Below, one piece after another: positions 23,870 to 34,864 of a DNA stretch of 64,000 bases; within the stretch, counting starts at the first letter, position 1; each line of letters starts with the position of its first letter. Source of the stretch: Przewalskia tangutica (Eukaryota; Streptophyta; Magnoliopsida; Solanales; Solanaceae); assembly GCA_029844215.1 (NCBI GenBank), contig CM056728.1, positions 86,365,676 through 86,429,675 of the forward strand. The letters run 5' to 3'. The notes beneath the pieces are model-generated. The model worked only from the letters and a program-made list of their open reading frames with translations. It made no database searches and was not told the DNA's origin. A program made the translations under genes and the position numbers.

Positions 23870-24165
23870 AGTCTGTGGGACCTATGATTCGAGGATACCT
23901 CATGCGGGTCCCAGGGGCCTATGCGGAGCTACGAGAGTTCCAGGTTAGTATGCGTCCTTTATGGGCATGCGGTCTATGTGGCCACGCGGATCGCGAGTCG
24001 AGCGGACGCCGGAGTAGCTACCCTCGATGCGGGTTATACCTCATGCGGGCCTATGAGATTGGCCTATGCGAGTCGCGGAGTTCGGGGCTAGACGCGCACA
24101 TTAGATATCAGGCGAGTGGCGGCTTTGATCATGTGACGGTCAGACAGATCTCATGATAAAGTTTA
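23870..24165 (+). repeat. Degenerate CATGCGG/CTATGCGG array in element E 5' LTR
   Basis: CTCATGCGGG, CCTATGCGGAG and related words recur at irregular 20-60 bp spacing. It occupies the same LTR slot as the tandem arrays of the other elements. Confidence 0.6.
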
Positions 24166-24898
24166 TGACCTTGTTGCACGGGGTTTTAGTAGTCGGCTAT
24201 GCCTTCGCATTACCCCGTGCGGTTTTATTATAACACGTGGGACACGTGTTCATGTGTGTTCCTTGGTGTTTTCATATCATAGATCGGCGGTGAGAATGTG
24301 TTCCACGCATGATTGATGTTGTGGGCGTGAGACCCATTGTTATGTTTGAGTGATGACTTGAGGGCGTGAGTCCCTGACTTGACATGACTGCTTATTTATT
24401 GTAAACTGTAGTTTGGTTATCATACATGTCTCCTGCTTTGTATAGACTACTATGATTTCATTTACGATTTTCGCCATACTTGGTACTGTTATCGACTCTC
24501 GGGCCGCGTTACATGCCGCAGTAAAGGTACACGATCGTTGATCCTCGCTCTTAGGGTCACGCAGCGTTGGGAAAGCTCCGTTTCTCGAGGCTTATCTTCG
24601 TATAGTCCCTGTTGTAGGTGCTTACATTCGGGGTATGGCGGCCCCGTCCGTCGTTGTTGTCATATCATTCGTAGAGTGCATGTATCTTGTTGTGGGCAGG
24701 GTTTGTAAAAAGGATTAAACTGTTCATTTTGAAAGAGTTGTTATTTATATATATGCCTCAGGCAACTTTTCTTCAGAAACATGTGTTTCCTTTGCATTAT
24801 TTCATATTGTGTTTTATGTTCCGCTGATTACTCTGATGTTGTATCACTAGGGTGCCCGGGGTAAGGCACCGATCCACGCCCGTTGGTCGTGACAAAAG

Positions 24899-24910
24899 TG
24901 GTATCGAGCG
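24899..24910 (+). other. Primer-binding site of element E, altered
   Basis: Reads TGGTATCGAGCG where the canonical site is TGGTATCAGAGC. Each CAG has become CG. A real change here would weaken priming; an error at a methylated CAG is also plausible. Confidence 0.7.
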
Positions 24911-25097
24911 ATTAATCCTCGGAAAGTGTCTGACGTATCAGATTCAGAAGTCTTGATTTTGGCCGTTGTGCACCACACCAATAATCAGGAGGCTATAGGA
25001 TATTTAGGATTGGTTTCTATTCTTCTCACTCTGAGATCGTGCCTTAGAGTTGTGTTGTAAGTTGGACCCTCTAAACGTGTTTCTTTCCCTTACCGTT

Positions 25098-25786
25098 ATG
25101 CCTCCGCGTAAGGCAACCCGGGCCCAGGAGGGCAAGGCAGCCGAGGGAGCTGCGAGTAGAGTTCAGAGGGTTACGTGGGCACAGGCCCAATCATCACCTG
25201 GGGTGGTGCTTCATTCGGGGAGTTTTGCGACGTCACTAGCCCCAGCAAAGTTTAGCACGGCGGCAGCAGCCTCATCGCGCCATGATATTTGAACCTTCGC
25301 CCACGGCCGGAACAGTGAACTTAGATTGCAAGAGGCGACCCTGTTACTAGCTATGGATTTGGCTACCAGAGAGTATACCGATGTACCGCGAGTCTTGATG
25401 AATATCAACGAGAGGGTTGTGCAAGAGTAGTTCTTCGATTGAAGCTTGAGCATGGCACGTATGGGCTTATACGCAGGCCGAAAAACGTAGAGATCGACGG
25501 GTTAACCAAGGACAGCAGAAGAGGGCCAGAGCAGCAAGGTCCTTTGGTAACTTTCGAGGCGAGTCACCTCACCAGCGGTTTAGATTATGCACATCCACCA
25601 GTGCAGAGAGGTCCTCCACGGGGTTCAGGACGTTCGGGGTATGCAGGAGTTGGTCAGAACTCCAGGGCTTCCGGTTCACAGTGTGACAGACGTCATCCCG
25701 GGGAATGTCGTCTTTTAGTTGGTACTTGTTGTACCTATGACCGTCAGGGTCTGATGTCGAAAGAGTGTCCTAGTAGGAGGACTTAG
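25098..25786 (+). pseudogene. gag: Gag of element E, core deleted
   Basis: ATG at 25098 begins MPPRKATRAQEG, the family's Gag N-terminus. The reading frame stops at about 25292. The capsid core present in element G (44300-44750) is missing: sequence just before it (about 25400) joins sequence just after it (about 25440). The C-terminal part resumes in a frame open to 25786, with the basic linker and a decayed zinc region: CCTYDRQGLMSKEC lacks the second Cys and the His of the knuckle. No functional nucleocapsid is expected. The deletion inside gag and the retained integrase make E a different derivative from its neighbours. Confidence 0.8.
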
Positions 25787-26440
25787 CCTTCAGGATCGGT
25801 GGGTAGTTCGTCACCTTCCTTAGCTATGCGCCCTACGGGGCAGGTTTGATTAGAACGACTAGGGGTGTGAAGCAGTGGATATAGATATATCCTTAACCCT
25901 CTAGAGATGAGTATATCATAAGTGCTATGTTCGGGTAGCAGAGTGTTAGTTGTGATTAGAAATCTTGGTTAGTTAACCGAGTAAGATTTTGGGGGATAGA
26001 GAAGGTGTGAGCCTTAGAGTGTTATACGTAGAGACCTTAGAGGTAAGGCCATCTGGAGCGAAGGTGTAGTGTTATGTTTGATCCTTATCGGAGTGCATAG
26101 TGCACGTGAGCTATGTTTGGGATAGGTCCCTAAGTATTGTGAAATGAAGAGGGTAGTTGAGCTAAGAAGACCGCTAGGTTTTCGTAACGTGGATTAGTGA
26201 AATTGTTCCAGATCGGGGAGCTAGTGTTTTGCGCGTTGCCGGGTCGGGTTGAGGCCATGCCGCGGGTCAACCCGCGACCTGTTTTATGGTGGGGTCAGTT
26301 TGTGGTGGTCCCGCCAGGTGGTAGGGTCACGAGGGTGTTAGGCCCAAGTTTAGTTAACCAGCGTACGAGTTCGTGGATGCGTTCGACCGATGGTCGGCCG
26401 ATGGGGGCAGCCCATCGTGTTCTTCGGTCAGGACCGTTCA
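25787..26440 (+). other. Post-gag non-coding block of element E
   Basis: Corresponds to the block in A, G and H. It has the longest version of the central hairpin, CGCGGGT-CA-ACCCGCG at 26261-26276, in a GC-rich setting (26200-26360). No coding signal. Confidence 0.65.
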
Positions 26441-27100
26441 CTCGGCAGTGTTGATTTATCAGAAAGGTTGTAAGGCTGCACGGGGTGCCTACCTTCACCT
26501 TATGACGGACAGTGAAGCCCAGGTTGTGGCTATTTTCGTTTTCTAAAAGTCTTACCAGGCAGGGTTAGGAACTCAAGTGAGACTCAGAATCGCATTCGCC
26601 CTCGGGAAGTGTTTGGATTTCAGGGGTAGTTGCAAGGATTGTTGTCTCCTGTTGAAGGAGTGTTTTTAACTACCATTTCAGTGTTCGGATGTCGCCTTAT
26701 GAAGCCTTGTAGGGGCGGAAGTGTAAGTTGCCGGTCGTTTGGTTTGATGTTGGCAAGGTTCAGATGGTTGGTTCAGGCTTGTTCCAACAGACTGTGGATA
26801 GGGGGAAACTTATCTAGAAGAGGTTTTTGGCAGCTCAGAGAAATCGTGCGGATTATAGGCGACGACGCTTAAAGTTCAGGTTGACGGTCGGTCTTCCTGA
26901 AGGTACCACCCCGGATAGGGTGTGACGAGTTTTGGAAACTTAGCCCGAGTTACTTTGGGCCTTTTGAGTTCATGTGAGGGATAGGCCAGGTTGCCTATAT
27001 GTTGGCATTTGTCGTCCGACTTAAGAGGCAGTACGTCCGGTCTTTCGTATTGTTATGTTCAGGAAAGTATCGGAGATCCATCCAGAGTGTTCCCAGTTAA
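26440..27100 (+). pseudogene. int: Integrase relic (end of catalytic core and C-terminal GPY/F module)
   Basis: Integrase inserts the cDNA into the genome. Collinear similarity to plant Ty3/gypsy integrases can be followed through changing frames: IRKVVRLHGVP from 26458, KSYQAGLGTQVRL from 26547, CLDFRGS near 26610, MSPYEAL at 26689 followed by a stop, WFDVGKVQMVG near 26740, and KLSPSYFGPFEF at 26936-26971, which is the GPY/F-module signature. A stretch between 26580 and 26610, where the HPQTDGQ motif should be, is shortened. Many stops and frameshifts make it non-functional. RT and RNase H are absent. The motif set resembles Tekay/Del-like chromoviruses, although I see no chromodomain after it. 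Confidence 0.8.
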
Positions 27101-27529
27101 TGATGACCAAGTTGGAGATCATAACCCCGAGATTTGGAAACTGAAGCAGTAACAGAAATGTGGTAAGAGTTCGAGTGTACAAGAAGTGTACGACATCCTC
27201 AGGGATCGCATGCAGTCCGGTACCATTTTTTGGGTCGCCGGAGTCACACTAGAACCTCGCGGCAAAGTGACAAAAGTGGTATCGAGAAGAAGCGAGCATG
27301 TATGGCGAGCATTGATGTGATCATTTCTTTTGTGAAGAGAAGGTGCGAAGGAAGTATATTTTAGACCCCGGAGAGAGGTGTTTGTGGTGATGTTAAAGGT
27401 GTTTCCTCGTGGACTTGGATGTAAGTATTTTGCGCAAGTTGTTTCTGTGGCCATGTGTGGCAAGGATTGTTTCGTAAGTATAGTAGTGAAGACTATACTG
27501 GCGCACGTTTGTTTTGAGACTTAGAAGGA

Positions 27530-27563
27530 ACATTCGGGACGAATGTTTCTAAGGAGGGGAGAA
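27530..27563 (+). other. Hairpin and polypurine tract of element E
   Basis: ACATTCG-GGA-CGAATGT (27530-27546) is followed by AAGGAGGGGAGAA (27551-27563) and then the LTR start. The PPT primes plus-strand DNA synthesis. The same arrangement is typical of Tekay-like elements. Confidence 0.85.
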
Positions 27564-27971
27564 TGTTATATCCCGTATTTCCAGAGTATGTACGTGAGGA
27601 CGTACGTAGAAAAATTTGAACTTTAAAGTGGCTTGGCCGATTTTACTTTGTTCACAACACCCGGTTAGAGTCGTTTTTCGACGAAACGTTTCCACAGCTT
27701 TCGTAGGGAAAATTCCGGCTATGTCATTTTTAATTTTTGCGGATTTTTCCGAGTAACGAGACGTGTTGGACCAACGAGAGGGCGCCACTTGGCACCCTCT
27801 CATTGGCGGAAATTATGGGCGGTAATAGCTTGGACGACTTGGCCTTTTTGTCAAGTAGTAGGTAGGATATTTTTTTGTGGTAGTTGGATAAGGTGCACTT
27901 GGCATGATCTTGGCCCTACACTTGCCTAGCACTTGGCTCAATTTTGGCCATTGGTTGGCCTTGGCTTGACC

Positions 27972-27978
27972 TATAAAT
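27972..27978 (+). promoter_or_regulatory. LTR TATA box (element E 3' LTR)
   Basis: CCTATAAATACCCC. A second match, CGTATAAATACCCC, lies about 215 bp downstream near 28189 inside the C-rich insertion that the 5' LTR lacks. Confidence 0.55.
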
Positions 27979-30004
27979 ACCCCCCCTCTTTGATGACTTC
28001 TTCATCCATTCCACAAAGTTTCTAAGTCTTGAAAGCCTTCCCCTCTCCTTGTGTGGTGTTTCGTCCAACACCCCCTCTCCCCCTTTGTGAGGCCTTGTGG
28101 CCGAGAGTCTTCCCCCCCCCTTGGCCGAGAGTACCCCCCCTAGTGGGGTAGGCCGAGGGGTGTACACCCCCCCTTGTGGTGTCGTCTCGTATAAATACCC
28201 CCCTCTTGGTAGAAATACTCTCAAAAGTATTGTTACTATACCCAAATTACCTTAGCCGTATACCTTGTTGTATTCTAAGGTTATACCTATACAAGAAAGC
28301 CGGAAAATACTATTATACTTTCCGTCAGTCACAAAACCGAAACCCTAAGGAAAATCTCCATAGTTAATTGGAGTGTTATGTAGAAGTTGGTTAGAACTTC
28401 TAAGGGTGGTTTGGAGCGGGTTGGAGCGCACGGAGTTGGAGCTAAACCTTGCTCAGGAGCGACATTAAACTCGGATAATTATGGGCTTATCGAGGTAATT
28501 ATCTGTCCCCCTATTGTAATTGGAGATTACATGTTGTAGGAATATATAGTTGAAGTATACTATATATAAGAACTGAACATAGTTTTGTGGCAATGTCCTT
28601 GGACTTAAGCCTGAATGTAAAGAAGAGAACCGAACTGTAATTACGTAGGACTGTATTACAGTAGACTTGTATAGTTTGACGGGTAGGGAAGTGCTGCCCA
28701 ATTTCCCGTAGGATCTAGTATCTAGATTTATTCCACCGAGTAGTCTAGACTTTGATAGACTTGTATAACCTGTATAGGTTGAATGTTCTGCGAGTAGCAT
28801 GTGCTACTTGAGAAGGTGGACCAGGCTAGCCGGGTTATAGCCGTGGAGCGATTTGCTTATAGTCGATAATCGTCGCGAGGTATGTGAACCTCTTCCTATC
28901 TCTTCTAGCATGATATGTGTATAACTATGTGACGGTACGCGTCGTGTGTTAATTGAGCGTGGTTGTACGGCAATGTCTTTTTGACTTAAGCCCGAATAAT
29001 AATAATCTTGAAGTAGTTCAAGAGAATTAAGAACTGTTTTTAAAAGAAGAGTAACACTTGGTTTTAAAAGCTTAAGAGTTATACTAGCTTTATGGGAAGT
29101 TAGGTATAACGGCTTAAGAGAGATAAAAGGAACGCTTTATTTATTTTAGAAGTTAAGAGACTTGATCTTGTAAGATAAGAGACTTAACTTAAATGAATTG
29201 ATGTGAATTTCGTGTGAAACCTCATTCGTGAGTAATGAGTACTTGGTTTTAAAGCGAATAATGTTTTTGATTTCGAAATCGTAAATGTGTATCGACAAAC
29301 CATCGCGTTAATAAAGGTAAATGTTTTGATTAATGAAGTATTAATAAAACCAGTAGAAACTTCCATCTGCATAGAAGCTAAGATGAGACAAAATGATATT
29401 TCCTAGATCATGACTGCTGTAATAAGATTGTTATAAACAAGAATATCCTACTCACATATAAGGCTTATGTCTCTTAGACTGTTTAAAAGAGAATTATATT
29501 CTTAAATGAATAAGACTATGAACCACGAAACCTTTCTAAAATAAGAAACGTGAACATTTGAAATTAGGCAAACTTGGACGTTTGGAAAATAATGTTGTTA
29601 CTTGATTTTACAAAGGTAAGTATTTTGGTTTACTTAAAAAGATAATCACTCTATTTTTATATACTACGGGTATTGTGTGACTTTTGTGAAAGTAACGTAT
29701 CTTTTAAAAGAGTTAATGTATGAAGTACTTTGGGGATAAAAACCCGATCTTGTTAATCATATAGTAGAAAGTGTCTTGTGTGTATAACTTGATTGTGTTG
29801 GGTTGTGATAGCCTTGTAATACTTTCTTGTTGATTTGTTAAGTAAACATGCTAGGATGCTACGTGTGTTAGTATCTTGTGATGTTTGTGAAAAGGGGTTT
29901 CCCCTCGATTACGCTTAAATTGTTTCACTATCAGCCGATATGTTGGTATTATACCACTCACCTTGACTTGTTTCCGGAGGTTGGCGCCTCCGTGCGGGAG
30001 TAAA

Positions 30005-30310
30005 CTTCGGTAGTGCATGGGACCTATGATTCGAGATACCTCATGCGGGTCCCGTGGGCCTATGCGGATCTACGAGTTCGAGTTAGTATGCGTCCTTTAT
30101 GGGCATGCGGTCTATGTGGCCATGCGGACTGCGAGTCCAGGCGGATGCCGGGGAGTAGCTACCCTCGATGCGGGGTTATACCTCATGCGGGCCTATGAGA
30201 TTGGCCTATGCGGAGCTGCGGAGAGTTCGGGGCTAGACGCGCACATTAGATCTGCGGCGAGTGGCGGCTTTGATCATGTAATGATGCAAGCGGATCTCGT
30301 AATCGATTTA
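30005..30310 (+). repeat. Degenerate CATGCGG array in element E 3' LTR
   Basis: Partner of 23870-24165; the two copies agree in order but differ by many 1-3 bp indels at CAG/CTG/CCGG words. Confidence 0.6.
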
Positions 30311-31073
30311 TGACCTTGTTAGTGCGGGGTTTTAGTAGTCGGCTATGCCTTCGTACTTACCCCGTACGGTTTTATTATAACACAGGTGGGACCTGGTGTT
30401 CATGTGTGTTCCTTGGTGTTTTCATATCATAGACTGCCGGCAGTGAGAAATGTGTTCCACGGGCACGATTGATGTTGTGGGCGTGAGACCCATTGTTATG
30501 TTTGAGTGATGACTTGAGGGCGTGAGTCCACGACTTGACATATTCGCTTATTTATTGTAAGCGTAGTTTGGTTATCATACATGTCTCTGCTTTGTATAGA
30601 CTACTATGATTTCATTCTGATATTTTCGATTTCACATACTTGGTACTGTTATCGACCTCCTTGAAGTGCGTTCATCTGCGCGAGTAAAGGTACACCGATC
30701 GTTGATCCTCGCTCTTGGAGTCCGCGATTCGGCGTTTGGGAAAGCTCCGTTTCTCGGAGGCTTATCTTGGTATAGTCCCTGTTGTTGTAGGTGCTACATT
30801 CGGGGTATGGCGAAGCCACTGTCGTCGTTGTTGTCATATCATTCGTAGAGGTCTGTAGTACTGTTGTGGGCAGGGTTTATAAAAAGGATTAAACTGTTCA
30901 TTTTGAAAGAGTTGTTATTTATATATATGCCTCAGGCAACTTTTCTTCAGAAACATGTGTTTCCTTTGCATTATTTCATATTGTGTTTTATGTTCCGCTG
31001 ATTACTCTGATGTTGTATCACTAGGGTGCCCGGGGTAAGGCACCAGTCACGGGCCCAGGTTCGGGTCGTGACA

Positions 31074-31561
31074 CAACAAGAGAGGGCGAAGGGACTTTCA
31101 AGACTTAGGAAATTATTTTGGATGAAGAAGTCTTCAAAGGGGAGGGGTATTTATAGGTCAAGCAAAGGCCAACCAATGGCCAAGATCATGCCAAGTGCAA
31201 GGCAAGTGTAGGGCTAGGATGTACCCATGTGTACCTTATCCATCTACCACACAAATATCACAAAATATCCTACCTACTCCCACTCACCCATTTCGTCCAA
31301 ATGCCGCCCAAGGTCCACCAATTAGAGGGTGCCAAGTGTCGCCCTCTCGTTGGTCCAAAATGTTTCGTCTCTCGGAAAAATCCGCAAAAATACTAAATGA
31401 CATAGCCGGAATTTTCCCTTCGCAAGTTATGTAAAACGTTTCGTCGAAAAACGACTCTAACCGGGTGTTGTGCACAAATAAAATCGGCCAAGCCTACCTA
31501 AAAGCCCAAACTTTTCTACGTACGTCCTTACGTACATACTCTGGAAATACGGGGTATAACA
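31074..31561 (-). mobile_element. LTR fragment D (subtype 2, minus strand)
   Basis: Runs to CTGGAAATACGGGGTATAACA, the LTR start seen from the minus strand. The missing part lies beyond element E, which inserted into it, and was lost in the 21610/21611 rearrangement. The right side meets A's interior at 31562. Confidence 0.8.
31149..31155 (-). promoter_or_regulatory. LTR TATA box (fragment D)
   Basis: GGGTATTTATAGGTC on the plus strand. Transcription from it would run leftward, antisense to element E. Confidence 0.5.
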
Positions 31562-32371
31562 GGAGACATGGAAGGTGTGAACCTTAGAATATTACACGTT
31601 GAGACCTTAGATGTAAGGCCGTCTTGAGTAAAAGATTTTGCGGGTGATCTTTGTCGGGGTGCATTATATACATAGGGTGTATCAGTGTGATAATTCCATG
31701 GGTTGTGTGAGAGGGAAGTGATAGCTTTCATGACTTGAATAGGTAAGATTGTTTCGGATCGGGGAACAAGAGTTTGGCGCGATAGCGGGTCGGGTTGAGG
31801 CCAGATCGCGGGTCAACCCGCAACCCGGAATGAGGTGGGGTCAGTTTGAGGTGGTCCCGCTAGGTGGTAGGGTCACGAGGGTGCTAGGCCCAAGTTTAGG
31901 TAACCATCGTACGAGTTCGTAGACGCGTTCGATCGGAAGCGGGTCGTGAAGGCCGGGAATGGCCTTAGAGGAAATTGAAGCTAGTGAGATGACCAAGTTG
32001 GAGATGGTAACTCCAAGGTTTTGGAAACTGAAGCAATAACTGAAGTATGGTATGTGTAATAGAAGAGTCGAGTGCGAGAAAGTGCGACGAGTAAGAAAAG
32101 AAGCGAACATGTGTTAAGTGGATGGAAGTGATCTTTTTTGTGAAGTGAAGGTGCGAAGAGAGTATCTATTGGACCAGGAGTGAAAGTTAGTGTTGTTATA
32201 CACTTTAGAAGTGATTTCTCGTTGGCTTGGATTTGAGTTTTTGCACGTGTGTTATATTATGGCCTTGGTGGCATGATTAGTTTCGTAAGTATAGTAATGC
32301 GACTATCTGGCGCGGTATGTTTGGAGACTTAGAAGGAACATTCGGGACGAATGTTTCTAAGGGGGGAAGAA
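31562..32371 (+). other. Element A interior, 3' remnant
   Basis: Collinear with 45268-45960 of G. It holds the conserved non-coding block with hairpin GCGGGT-CA-ACCCGC (31808-31821), then hairpin ACATTCG-GGA-CGAATGT (32338-32354) and PPT AAGGGGGGAAGAA (32359-32371). No coding sequence remains; gag has been deleted. Confidence 0.8.
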
Positions 32372-32880
32372 TGTTACACCCCGTAGTTCCGGGGTATGTA
32401 TGTGAGGACGTACGTACGAGAATACGACATTAATATTGGAAAGGAAGAAAGATGTGATTTTTCGACGGAAAAGTTTCCGGATTTTGTGAAGGAAAAAGGT
32501 TCGTTAATGGGAATTGGATTCCCAGATTTGGTATTTGGACTTCTTGGATTATATTAGAATTACGGATTTTATTTTCCAGAAATGGTCACGTGGGGCCCAC
32601 GGGAGAAATTTACGGTTTTGTGGGGCCCACTTTATTTTCGATATTTTGGATATTTTCGGGAGATGAAATATTTTGGACGAGTAGGAGGGCGACACGTGTC
32701 ACCCCCTAGGTGTCTTGTAGCCAAAATGTGTTTCCAAGTGGCCATCTTGGCCGATTGTTGTGTGACATGTGGCTAGCCACTTGTCTCAAGATTGGTCTTG
32801 CTTGGACAAGTGGCTTGTGGGCACACACTTGTCCCCCAATCTCACCACACACTTGCCTTGATCTTGGCCATTGATTTCTC

Positions 32881-32887
32881 TATAAAT
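32881..32887 (+). promoter_or_regulatory. LTR TATA box (element A 3' LTR)
   Basis: CTATAAATACCCCTCCC. Being in a 3' LTR, it would drive read-out into the Athila 3' UTR. Confidence 0.55.
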
Positions 32888-34864
32888 ACCCCTCCCTTTG
32901 GATGCAAGACTTCATCCCACACTTGATATTTTCCAAGGCAATTCTCCCTCCCTCCCTTGTGTACCTCTCGGCATTTAGCCTCCCCCTTGAGCAAGTTGTC
33001 CAAAAATTCTTAAAGTTTTAAGTGCTTTTCCTTAAGGTGTTAGGAAGATTGTGAACCAAGAGTTGGAAAAGATTTCACACCCTTAGCCTAGAAAGTTGCC
33101 TTGGCCGAAAGTTTCCCTATTTGAGCCTAAGGTGTTCTTCACTTTTTGGAGTTAGATCTTGAAGAGGAGTTGGTTAGGAGCGTCTAAGGGTTTCTTGGAG
33201 CGGTTTGGAACGTAAGGAATTGGAGCTAAACGTTGCTCAGGATCGATTTTTAAGCATTGGATAATTTTGGACTTATCAAGGTAATGATCTATGTCCTTCT
33301 ATTGTAATTGGAGATTACATGTTGTAGTAGTATATAGTTGTGTATAGAATATATGGAAAGAGGACTGAAAAAGAATTGAATTGTATTTACATTGGGTGTA
33401 TTCTGATGAACTTATGTAGTATTGCGTAGAGGCGATTTGTACACGTCCGGTTAGACGTGTAATCTCCTTGGAGTTGTTGGTTTGGTATCGGGCCTTGAAA
33501 GAGGTGGTGGTAAGTATATTCAGGGGAGGTGCTGCCGAATTTTCCGTAGAATAAGGAACCTTGTGCTTAGAATTGTTCTACGAAGAGATCTAGAAGTTGA
33601 TAGACGTTTTGTGGCCTTTATAGGTTGAAGTACTACGAGTAGCCTATTCTACTTGAAGGGTGGAAAAGGCTAGCAGGGTTATAGTACTTGGGAGCATTTT
33701 GTTATTTGTCGATAATCGTCGCGAGGTATGTGAACCTCTTCCTATCCTTTCTAGCATGATTGTTGTGAACTATGTAGTACGGTAGATGTACGTGTGCTAA
33801 ACGAATTTGGTTGGTTTAAAACATAAAGTGTTATAACGGCTTTATGGGAAGTTAGTTATAACGACTTTATGTAGGTAAAGGAATGATTTGTGGATTTTAA
33901 AAGATAAGAGACTTGACTTATAAATGACTTGATGTGAAATATTAAGGACTTGGTTTGTGTTAAAAAGTTGTGAAACCGCATTCATGAGTAATGGGTACTT
34001 GGTCTTTAAAAAAATAAAGTTATATTGATTTCGGGAATGAGAATAAGTATCGAACAAGTCATTGCAGCGTTAATAAAGAAAAATGTATTGACAATCAATT
34101 AAATTAAAATCAGTAGAATCCTCCATCTACATAGAAGCTAAGATAAGACAAAATTGTATTACATTTCCTAGATCATGGCTGCTTTAATAAGATCATTAAT
34201 AACAAGTATTGATTTTTCTTAAATTCCAAAGTAAGGAACTTGATTTCTAAAAGAAAAAAGACTTGAGGAATTGAAGTGTTTTGGTTTAAAAGAAAGGCAT
34301 GGTTGTGTCTTAAATTGGTTTAAAGGGAAGGCCTGGTTTTGTCTTAAGTTGGTTTAAAAAGAAGGTATGGAAATTGTTTTGGTTTACTTAAAAAGATAGT
34401 TACTCTATTTTGATACTACGGGTATCGTGTGACTTTTGTGAAAGAAATGGATCTTTTTAAAGAGTTAAAGTATGTAGTACTTTGGGGTTAAAACCCAGAT
34501 TTTTGGCATAAAATGAAAGTACCTTGAGTGTGAGTAACTTGCCAATGTTTGCTTGTGATAGCCTTGTTGTGCAAGTGTAGTATCCTTATGTTACCGCGTC
34601 TCTCGGTGGAGGGCCGGTTATCTTGTCGTTACATGGACATGTTTACACCGATGAAGAATTCCGGGGGCATGCGGCCATGCGGCGGGTTAAACTCCCGGTC
34701 GTGTTATTCTTGATCATTTTGGACATACTGACACGATGGGCGGCCCACGGGTATGCTTCCACTATGATAGTGCATGGGCATACTGACTCGATGGATGGTC
34801 CACGGGTATGCGGCCATGATGAGGGTTCGTTTCCCTGTTGATAGTGTTATTCCATGGACTAGCT

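Larger units (their letters stand above)
21611..24894 (+). repeat. Element E 5' LTR, truncated
   Basis: Nearly identical to 27694-31073 over most of its length. It lacks about 70 bp near the promoter that is present at about 28135-28200, and differs strongly in the CNG-rich part 23860-24894. A run of 13 C lies at 22022-22034. Conserved block at about 22713-22805. Confidence 0.88.
21611..31073 (+). mobile_element. Element E (subtype 2, plus strand), 5'-truncated, with integrase relic
   Basis: 5' LTR 21611-24894 (missing its first ~130 bp), PBS 24899-24910, interior 24895-27563, 3' LTR 27564-31073. Position 21611 corresponds to 27694 in the 3' LTR. The right end GGTCGTGACA borders CAACA; the left flank is lost, so no duplication can be shown. 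Unlike its relatives, the interior holds recognisable integrase sequence. Confidence 0.88.
27564..31073 (+). repeat. Element E 3' LTR
   Basis: 3510 bp, TGTTATATCCCG to GGTCGTGACA, the best example of a full subtype 2 LTR on the plus strand. The conserved block (28862-28952) is altered at GTAGTACGGTAGACG. Confidence 0.9.

Noticed and set aside
26197..26454. 85-codon frame across the post-gag block of element E, a possible new small gene
   Set aside because: The homologous block in A, C, H and I does not keep the frame open, while the hairpins are better conserved, so an RNA-level role is more likely.
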